Source of the DNA: Terrabacter terrigena
GTDB lineage: Bacteria; Actinomycetota; Actinomycetes; Actinomycetales; Dermatophilaceae
NCBI RefSeq assembly: GCF_042676085.1
Contig: NZ_JBHTKH010000002.1
Location: 288,708 to 352,707, forward strand
Length of the DNA: 64,000 bases
Direction: 5' to 3'
The position numbers and the translations under genes are program-made. Shown here piece after piece: positions 59,127-64,000 of the stretch. How positions within the stretch are numbered: position 1 is the first letter of the stretch; every line of letters starts with the position of its first letter. The notes under the pieces were generated by a model. That model searched no databases. It worked only from the letters and a program-made list of their open reading frames with translations, and was not told the origin of the DNA.

Positions 59127-59981
59127 TCATCGCTCGACGATCTCCATCGCCGCGCCGGACGGGCCGGTGACGACCTCGGGCATGACGAGGGGTAGCGACT
59201 CGCTGTGCACGACGAAGTCGGCGGCAGAGGGCGCCTCGCGGATCTGCTCCACCCAGATGACGGTGGGCGGCAGCATGACCGCGGAGCCTGCCGCATACTC
59301 GCCGAGCAGCTGCTCGGGGACGACCCAGCCGGCCTGGTCGGCCTCGGTGGTCTCGCCGTCGGCCACCTGGAAGGGCGGCATCAACGCGGCGAAGAACCAC
59401 GTGTCGTAGCGCTTCGGCTCGAAGACCGGGGTGACCCAGTGGGCCTTGGCCACGATGAGGTCCGAGCGGAGCACGAGCCCCCTGTCGCGCAGCACGTCGG
59501 CGAGCGCCGACCGGCGGTCGACGAGCCGGCGACGGACCTCCAGCCACTCCGGGTCGTCGACGCTCGCGAGCGGGCCGCTGGCGGAGGGCCCGGCGAGGAG
59601 CACACCGCACTCCTCGAAGACCTCGCGGATCGCGGCGGCGACATACATCTGCGCCTCTGCGGGTGAGCAGCCGAGACGCTCGGCCCACTCCGAGGGCGAC
59701 GGCCCGGCCCAGGGCAGGCCGACCTCGCCGTCACGGTCGTCGACACTGCCGCCGGGGAAGACCATCGTGCTGGGCGCGAACTCCATCTCGGGGACGCGCC
59801 GCAGCATGAAGACCTCTGGTCCGGAGTCGCCGTCGCGCACGAGCATGACGGTGCTCGCGCGGCGTGGTTCGGCCTCGTCCCAGCGCTCGCCCGCGAGCCA
59901 ACGGGTGGCCGCGTCGGAGATGCCGGGGGTCGTCGTCAGCGGGAACTGCCGTCCCGCGGTCATCGAGCCACCGACACTCAT
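59127..59981 (-). CDS. NUDIX hydrolase with interrupted Nudix box (NUDT19-like)
   Basis: A 284-residue hydrolase. The Nudix box is split: Phe-Pro-Gly-Gly-Ser-Val-Asp-Asp (about 75-82) is separated by a roughly 30-residue insertion from Ala-Ala-Ile-Arg-Glu-Val-Phe-Glu-Glu-Cys-Gly-Val (about 116-127). This long insertion is known in the NUDT19/RP2p group, which cleaves CoA and similar diphosphates. The ATG overlaps the RidA stop (ATGA). It is the second CoA-type NUDIX gene in the region. Confidence 0.85.
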   Translation of the reverse strand: MSVGGSMTAGRQFPLTTTPGISDAATRWLAGERWDEAEPRRASTVMLVRDGDSGPEVFMLRRVPEMEFAPSTMVFPGGSVDDRDGEVGLPWAGPSPSEWAERLGCSPAEAQMYVAAAIREVFEECGVLLAGPSASGPLASVDDPEWLEVRRRLVDRRSALADVLRDRGLVLRSDLIVAKAHWVTPVFEPKRYDTWFFAALMPPFQVADGETTEADQAGWVVPEQLLGEYAAGSAVMLPPTVIWVEQIREAPSAADFVVHSESLPLVMPEVVTGPSGAAMEIVER

Positions 59982-60442
59982 CGGGCGACGGAGACGATGA
60001 CCTCGACCTCGACGGGTGCGTCCAGGGGGAGCGCACTGACACCGACGGCCGAACGGGCATGGACTCCCTTGTCACCGAACGCCTTCACGAGCAGCTCGCT
60101 CGCGCCGTTGATGACCCCGGGCTGGCCGGTGAAGCCCGGGTCGGAGGCGACGAAACCGACGACCTTGACGACACGGCTCACCGTGTCGAGGTCGCCGACC
60201 TCGCTCTTGATCGCCGCGATCGCGTTGAGGGCGCACGTCTCGGCGAGGGTCTTCGCGGTCTCGGCGTCGACCTCGGCGCCGACCTTGCCGGTCGCGGCGA
60301 GGGAACCGTCGACCATGGGCAGCTGACCGGAGGTGAACACGAGGTCGCCCTCACGGACGACGGGAACGTAGGCCGCGACGGGCGGGACGACCTCGGGGAC
60401 CGTGAGGCCGAGCTCGGACAGGCGGTCTTCGACAGCAGACAT
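59978..60442 (-). CDS. ridA: RidA/YjgF-family deaminase
   Basis: A 154-residue trimeric enzyme that hydrolyses reactive enamine/imine intermediates of amino-acid metabolism. The fold signature Ser-Gly-Gln-Leu-Pro (about 38-42) and the catalytic Arg in His-Ala-Arg-Ser-Ala-Val-Gly-Val are present. It belongs to the longer actinobacterial subgroup and sits 11 bases downstream of the DUF4177 gene, as in Rv3678c. Confidence 0.92.
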   Translation of the reverse strand: MSAVEDRLSELGLTVPEVVPPVAAYVPVVREGDLVFTSGQLPMVDGSLAATGKVGAEVDAETAKTLAETCALNAIAAIKSEVGDLDTVSRVVKVVGFVASDPGFTGQPGVINGASELLVKAFGDKGVHARSAVGVSALPLDAPVEVEVIVSVAR

Positions 60443-60453
60443 CAGCAGGCTCC

Positions 60454-60609
60454 TCAGGACTTCGGGCGCTTAAAGTAGGCGACGAGGCTGGTCCCGTCGG
60501 GACCGTTGACGATCTGGACGAGCTCCCAGCCGTCCGCCCCGAAGTTGTCGAGGATCTGCTTGGTGTTGTGGATCAGAAGCGGTGCGGTGAGGTATTCCCA
60601 CTGGGTCAT
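60454..60609 (-). CDS. DUF4177 small protein
   Basis: A 51-residue protein beginning Met-Thr-Gln-Trp-Glu-Tyr-Leu-Thr-Ala-Pro-Leu-Leu and containing Gly-Trp-Glu-Leu-Val-Gln and Tyr-Phe-Lys-Arg-Pro, the DUF4177 pattern conserved next to RidA in actinobacteria. The ATG at 60609 lies 7 bases after TAGGGT (60622-60617), which fits a leaderless transcript. An ATG at 60615 is possible. Function unknown. Its start codon overlaps the divergent lipoprotein's Met codon. Confidence 0.82.
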   Translation of the reverse strand: MTQWEYLTAPLLIHNTKQILDNFGADGWELVQIVNGPDGTSLVAYFKRPKS

Positions 60610-61468
60610 GGCCATCACCCTACTCAGTGTCACCTCGGTCCTCGCGGCGTGCTCGGGTGGCGCGGACGGCGCCTCGCCGAGCACGATGTCGACCACCATG
60701 ACGAGCACTCCGACGAGCCCGGCCGGCGCGAACGCCACCCGTACCTACGGCGCCGACCCTGCACAGGTCTACGACGTCTACCCGCCCGCCGCCGGCACCT
60801 CCGCGAACGGGACCGTGGTCGTGGTCCACGGCGGGTTCTGGCGAGCCGAGTACGACCGCGAGCACGCGGTTCCCGAGGCGAAGGCCTTCGCTGCAGCCGG
60901 CTACCACGTCGCCCTCGTCGAGTACCGACGAGCCGGTATGCCGGGAGGCGGCGTCCCCGGCACCCTCGACGACGTGCGCGACGTCCTCGCGTCGATCTCG
61001 TCGCAGCCAGACCTGCCCCAGCCGCTCGTGCTCGTCGGACACTCCGCCGGCGGCCACCTCGTGACCTGGGCCGCGGGGCAGCCGTGGGCCCGCGAGCGCG
61101 GCATCACCGGCGTCGTGTCGCTCGCCGGGGTCGTCGACCTCGGCGCGGCAGACCGGCTGCACCTCGGCGACGACGCCGCGCGTGCCTTCGTCGGGTCCGG
61201 CCCGGGCACCGCGGCCTGGACGTCGGCCGACCCGATGAGCACCTTGCCACCCGCGGTGCCGGTACGCCTGGTCGACGGCTCCGACGACGACACGGTGCCC
61301 CTCGGGGTCGCCGACGCCTACGTGGCGAAGGCGAAGGCTGCCGGCGGCGACGTCACCGAGGACGTCGTGCAGGGCGCGGACCACTTCGCCGTCATCGACC
61401 CGTCCGCCCCGGCCTTCGCCCACGTCCTCACGGCGGTGCGCTCGCTGACCGGACGACCGACCCCCTGA
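60587..61468 (+). CDS. Lipoprotein alpha/beta-hydrolase (BD-FAE/kynurenine formamidase-like)
   Basis: A 293-residue exported hydrolase. The signal ends in a lipobox Leu-Ala-Ala-Cys near residue 22, followed by a Ser/Thr/Pro linker. The oxyanion motif is His-Gly-Gly-Phe-Trp, the nucleophile elbow Gly-His-Ser-Ala-Gly-Gly, the acid Asp in Asp-Gly-Ser-Asp-Asp-Asp and the His in Gly-Ala-Asp-His-Phe. So the triad is complete. GTG 60587 gives a better signal peptide with a basic residue, but it lies inside the divergent DUF4177 gene; ATG 60608 is the alternative. Confidence 0.8.
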   Translation: MRYSHWVMAITLLSVTSVLAACSGGADGASPSTMSTTMTSTPTSPAGANATRTYGADPAQVYDVYPPAAGTSANGTVVVVHGGFWRAEYDREHAVPEAKAFAAAGYHVALVEYRRAGMPGGGVPGTLDDVRDVLASISSQPDLPQPLVLVGHSAGGHLVTWAAGQPWARERGITGVVSLAGVVDLGAADRLHLGDDAARAFVGSGPGTAAWTSADPMSTLPPAVPVRLVDGSDDDTVPLGVADAYVAKAKAAGGDVTEDVVQGADHFAVIDPSAPAFAHVLTAVRSLTGRPTP

Positions 61469-61580
61469 GCCCGCCCACGCGTACGTCACCGCTGCCCCCG
61501 CCGGAACAGTGACGCAGCCGACGTTCCGCGACGCCACCGAGCACCCAGGTGTCCCCAGCCGGCGCCATAGGGTGGGACCC

Positions 61581-62651
61581 GTGACCACCGGCCGCACCGA
61601 CCCAGCCTGGGCGAGCGCGCGGCTCCACGTCGTCACCGGCAAGGGCGGCACCGGCAAGACCACCGTCGCCTCGGCGCTCTCGCTCGCGCTCGCCTCGAGG
61701 CCCGGCCACGTGCTGCTCAGCGAGGTCGAGGGGCGCCAGGGCATCAGCCAGACGTTCGACGTGCCCCCGCTGGGCACCGACGAGACGCGCATCGTGCGCC
61801 TCCCCGACGGGGGCGAGGTCGTCGGCCTCTCGGTCGAGCCGAAGGCCGCCCTGCTCGAGTACCTGCACCTGTTCTACAAGCTGGGCCGCGCGGGCCGGCT
61901 GCTCGAGAAGTTCGGCGCCATCGACTTCGCCACGACCATCGCCCCGGGCGTCCGCGACGTCCTCCTCATCGGCAAGATCTACGAGGCCAACCGGCGTCGC
62001 CGCGACGGCCGGCACAAGGGTGACGCCGCCCCCGTCTACGACGCCCTCGTGCTCGACGCCCCGCCGACCGGCCGCATCGGCCGGTTCCTCTCGGTCAACG
62101 CGGAGGTCGCCGACCTGGCTCGGGTCGGCCCGATCCACTCCCAGGCCGGTGCGATCACCAGGCTGCTCGAGTCGGACCTCACCGTCGTCCACCTCGTCAC
62201 GCTGCTCGAGGAGATGCCGGTCCAGGAGACGCTCGAGGCGGTCGACGAGCTGCACGCGAAGGGCCTGCACCCCGGCGCCATCGTCGTGAACATGGTGCGC
62301 GACCCGCTGCTCGACGACATGGCCCTCGACCAGGCCCGCGCCGGACGCCTGCACAAGGCCTCGATCCGTGCGCAGCTGGCCGACGCCGGCCTCGAGGCGA
62401 CCCCGGCGCTCGTCGACGGCCTGCTCGAGGAGGCACGCGACCACGCGCAACGCATCGACCTCGAGCGCGAGCAGCTCGAGATGCTCGAGGCGACGGGCCT
62501 GCCGATCGTCCAGCTGCCGGCCCTGCCGGGGGGTGTCGACTCGGGCTCCGTGCGCGAGCTCGCCGACCTGCTCGTGCCCACCTTCCTCCCGCACGTGGAC
62601 GAGCCGGCGGAGATCGAGGACCTCGAGCATCTCGAGGAGGTCGAGCCATGA
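61581..62651 (+). CDS. ArsA/GET3-family ATPase, first subunit
   Basis: A 356-residue member of the anion-transporting ATPase family. Walker A is Gly-Lys-Gly-Gly-Thr-Gly-Lys-Thr-Thr at 20-28, followed by Glu-Val-Glu-Gly-Arg and Leu-Asp-Ala-Pro-Pro-Thr-Gly (switch II). The GTG at 61581 lies 7 bases after TAGGGT (61568-61573), which supports this start over the GTG at 61509. It forms a pair with the next gene, as Rv3679/Rv3680 in M. tuberculosis, which act as a heterodimer in glycerol and nitric-oxide stress responses. Confidence 0.9.
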   Translation: MTTGRTDPAWASARLHVVTGKGGTGKTTVASALSLALASRPGHVLLSEVEGRQGISQTFDVPPLGTDETRIVRLPDGGEVVGLSVEPKAALLEYLHLFYKLGRAGRLLEKFGAIDFATTIAPGVRDVLLIGKIYEANRRRRDGRHKGDAAPVYDALVLDAPPTGRIGRFLSVNAEVADLARVGPIHSQAGAITRLLESDLTVVHLVTLLEEMPVQETLEAVDELHAKGLHPGAIVVNMVRDPLLDDMALDQARAGRLHKASIRAQLADAGLEATPALVDGLLEEARDHAQRIDLEREQLEMLEATGLPIVQLPALPGGVDSGSVRELADLLVPTFLPHVDEPAEIEDLEHLEEVEP

Positions 62652-63823
62652 GCCCGGGCCCCGTCGCGAAGCAGGCCCCGGCGCTCGACGTCGACGCTCT
62701 CCTCGCCGACCCCGAGACCTCGATCATCGTCTGCTGCGGCGCCGGCGGAGTGGGCAAGACGACGACCGCGGCCGCCCTCGGGCTGCGCGCCGCCGAGGCG
62801 GGTCGACGGGTGGTCGTGCTCACCATCGACCCGGCCCGCCGGCTCGCCCAGTCGCTCGGCCTCACCGAGCTCGACAACACCCCGCGCCCCGTCACCGACA
62901 TCGACGACTCCTCGGGTGGCAGCCTCCACGCGATGATGCTCGACATGAAGCGGACCTTCGACGAGGTCGTGCTCGCCCACGCCGATCCCGGCAAGGCGGA
63001 GCAGATCCTCGCGAACCCCTTCTACCTCGCCGTGAGCAGCTCGTTCGCCGGCACGCAGGAGTACATGGCGATGGAGAAGCTCGGCCAGCTGAGGGCTGTC
63101 GCGGGCACCGAGGACGCACCGTGGGACCTCATCGTCGTCGACACCCCACCGTCACGCTCGGCCCTCGACTTCCTCGACGCGCCGAACCGCCTGGGCAGCT
63201 TCCTCGACGGCCGCTTCATCCGGCTGCTCACCGCCCCGGCCAAGGCCGGGGGCAGGGCAGGGCTCAAGGTCTTCGGGGTCGGCGTCCAGCTCGTCACGTC
63301 GACGATGACCAAGGTCCTCGGCGGCCAGCTGCTCACCGACGTCCAGACCTTCGTCAACGCCCTGGACACGATGTTCGGCGGCTTCCGCGAGCGGGCCGAC
63401 GAGACCTACCGGCTGCTGTCGGAGCACGGCACGGCGTTCCTCGTCGTGGCCGCCCCCGAGCGTGACGCGCTGCGCGAGGCGTCCTACTTCGTCGAACGCC
63501 TCGAGGCCGACCGGATGCCGCTCGCCGGGCTCGTCGTCAACCGCATGGGCCGCGTCGCGGCAACCGGCATCACACCTTCACGGGCCCTGTCGGTCGCGGA
63601 GACCCTCGAGGACGGTGGCGGCCCGAAGTCGGCGACCAATGCGGCCGCCCTGCTCCGGCTCCACGCCGCCCTCGTACGCACGGCGGAGCGACAGCGCGAG
63701 CTCGCACAGCGGTTCTCACGGTCACACCCCGGCATACCGGTGGTGCAGGTCCCCGCGCTCGGACGCGACGTCCACGACCTCGACAGCCTGCGCCAGGTCG
63801 GGCACGCGTTAGCGGGGTCGTGA
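62648..63823 (+). CDS. ArsA/GET3-family ATPase, second subunit
   Basis: A 391-residue partner of the preceding ATPase. Walker A is Gly-Ala-Gly-Gly-Val-Gly-Lys-Thr-Thr at 31-39. Thr-Ile-Asp-Pro-Ala-Arg-Arg-Leu (switch I) and Val-Asp-Thr-Pro-Pro-Ser-Arg (switch II) follow. A helical insertion around 200-250 is Gly/Lys-rich. The start overlaps the previous stop (ATGA), so 1:1 production is expected. A convergent WhiB gene follows. Confidence 0.92.
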   Translation: MSPGPVAKQAPALDVDALLADPETSIIVCCGAGGVGKTTTAAALGLRAAEAGRRVVVLTIDPARRLAQSLGLTELDNTPRPVTDIDDSSGGSLHAMMLDMKRTFDEVVLAHADPGKAEQILANPFYLAVSSSFAGTQEYMAMEKLGQLRAVAGTEDAPWDLIVVDTPPSRSALDFLDAPNRLGSFLDGRFIRLLTAPAKAGGRAGLKVFGVGVQLVTSTMTKVLGGQLLTDVQTFVNALDTMFGGFRERADETYRLLSEHGTAFLVVAAPERDALREASYFVERLEADRMPLAGLVVNRMGRVAATGITPSRALSVAETLEDGGGPKSATNAAALLRLHAALVRTAERQRELAQRFSRSHPGIPVVQVPALGRDVHDLDSLRQVGHALAGS

Positions 63824-63910
63824 CACCATCGAGTGGCCACGGCCCCGCTCACGTGTGAAGCTGCGTCGGCCCCGAGCCGCCGGACCCCACATCCGGACGG
63901 CGCCGGTAGC

Positions 63911-64000
63911 TCAGACGGACTTGGCCTGAGCGGCCATGCCCGCGCGGAGCGCCGACTTCCACGAGGTGATGTCCGGCCGCTTGCGCAGCAGGGCCCGACG
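63911..64000 (-). CDS. C-terminus of a WhiB-family regulator (WhiB4 position), partial
   Basis: The last 29 codons of a gene entering from beyond the window. Arg-Arg-Ala-Leu-Leu-Arg-Lys-Arg-Pro-Asp-Ile-Thr-Ser-Trp is the basic C-terminal tail that follows the Gly-rich turn in WhiB proteins, which are iron-sulfur redox-sensing transcription factors. The convergent position next to the two ArsA-like ATPases is the WhiB4 position of mycobacteria. Cys residues are outside the window. Confidence 0.75.
   Translation of the reverse strand, partial: RRALLRKRPDITSWKSALRAGMAAQAKSV

Larger units (their letters stand above)
4273..63737. repeat. Dispersed 8-bp word GTATGCCG / CGGCATAC
   Basis: Plus-strand GTATGCCG begins at 6253, 6826, 7442, 12436, 15986, 17816, 20108, 33028, 34469, 37766, 38820, 41639, 45105, 50419, 55166, 58391 and 60936. 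CGGCATAC begins at 4273, 7711, 9900, 15184, 19669, 19690, 21583, 29426, 35248, 40226, 42116, 54400 and 63730; a seven-base match is at 30066. It occurs in coding DNA in all three frames, in gaps and at the foot of three terminator stems. Roughly two copies would be expected from composition. The counts were made by eye. Confidence 0.8.

Noticed and set aside
1..64000. tRNA or rRNA genes
   Set aside because: No T-loop GTTCGA-type consensus with matching stems and CCA-end context, and no rRNA-like stretch, was found on either strand by eye.

Overview
The window is very GC-rich DNA from the chromosome of an actinobacterium. Gene content (Tad/Flp pilus loci of actinobacterial type, WhiB, GlxR/Crp, MarP, DUF4244, DUF4177, DUF222-HNH) and many leaderless GTG/ATG starts fit the Micrococcineae, probably the Intrasporangiaceae/Dermatophilaceae; the family assignment is inference. 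No phage or plasmid backbone, rRNA, tRNA or CRISPR array was seen.

The backbone resembles a conserved actinobacterial neighbourhood that in Mycobacterium tuberculosis runs roughly from the Rv3654c-Rv3660c Tad cluster through acs, EphE, MarP, Nth, Crp, RidA and two ArsA-like ATPases to WhiB4. Here it is interrupted by accessory modules. Left to right: (1) 1-4236, minus-strand Tad cluster 1 (TadE, DUF4244 pilin-like protein, TadC, TadB, TadA, Ssd), then a 795-bp non-coding leader with two strong hairpins. (2) 5032-12394, a degenerate Fic protein, tryptophanyl-tRNA synthetase behind a leader peptide with tandem Trp codons and an attenuator-like hairpin, a PlsC acyltransferase, a PhoD phosphatase and acetyl-CoA synthetase. 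(3) 12544-22220, a TrmB/LuxR-type regulator divergent from a large secreted subtilase, an HNH (DUF222) endonuclease divergent from a small ribbon-helix-helix protein, a DEAD-box helicase and an FMN reductase. (4) 22362-32536, minus-strand Tad cluster 2 (two Flp pilins, TadE, TadG, CpaB, TadZ, TadA, a VWA-TadB fusion, TadC) ending in a translationally coupled GT-C-like membrane protein. (5) 32768-40885, membrane proteins, NhaA with a structured leader, a holin-like protein, an alpha/beta-hydrolase lacking its nucleophile, a beta-lactamase-like protein, GT87 and an acyltransferase. (6) 41188-51180, a second subtilase with FG-GAP repeats, then a CitAB/DctSR-like two-component system divergent from a tctCBA-usp tricarboxylate uptake operon. 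(7) 51396-64000, CorA, then the MarP-NUDIX-Nth / Crp / kinase-MBL-NUDIX-RidA-DUF4177 / ArsA-ArsA / WhiB block, with a two-gene cassette (YqcI/YcgG haem N-hydroxylase plus DUF1989) inserted between Nth and Crp.

The most unusual signal is a dispersed 8-bp word, GTATGCCG/CGGCATAC. It occurs about 30 times on both strands, in all reading frames and in terminator stems. This is about 14-fold more than base composition predicts by a rough hand estimate, in a genome where TAT/ATA is otherwise rare. It looks like a DNA-level signal (uptake-sequence-, Chi- or methylation-like). Other highlights are the trpS attenuator with a leaderless leader peptide, the YcgG/DUF1989 cassette, the VWA-TadB fusion and a recurring leaderless promoter layout.
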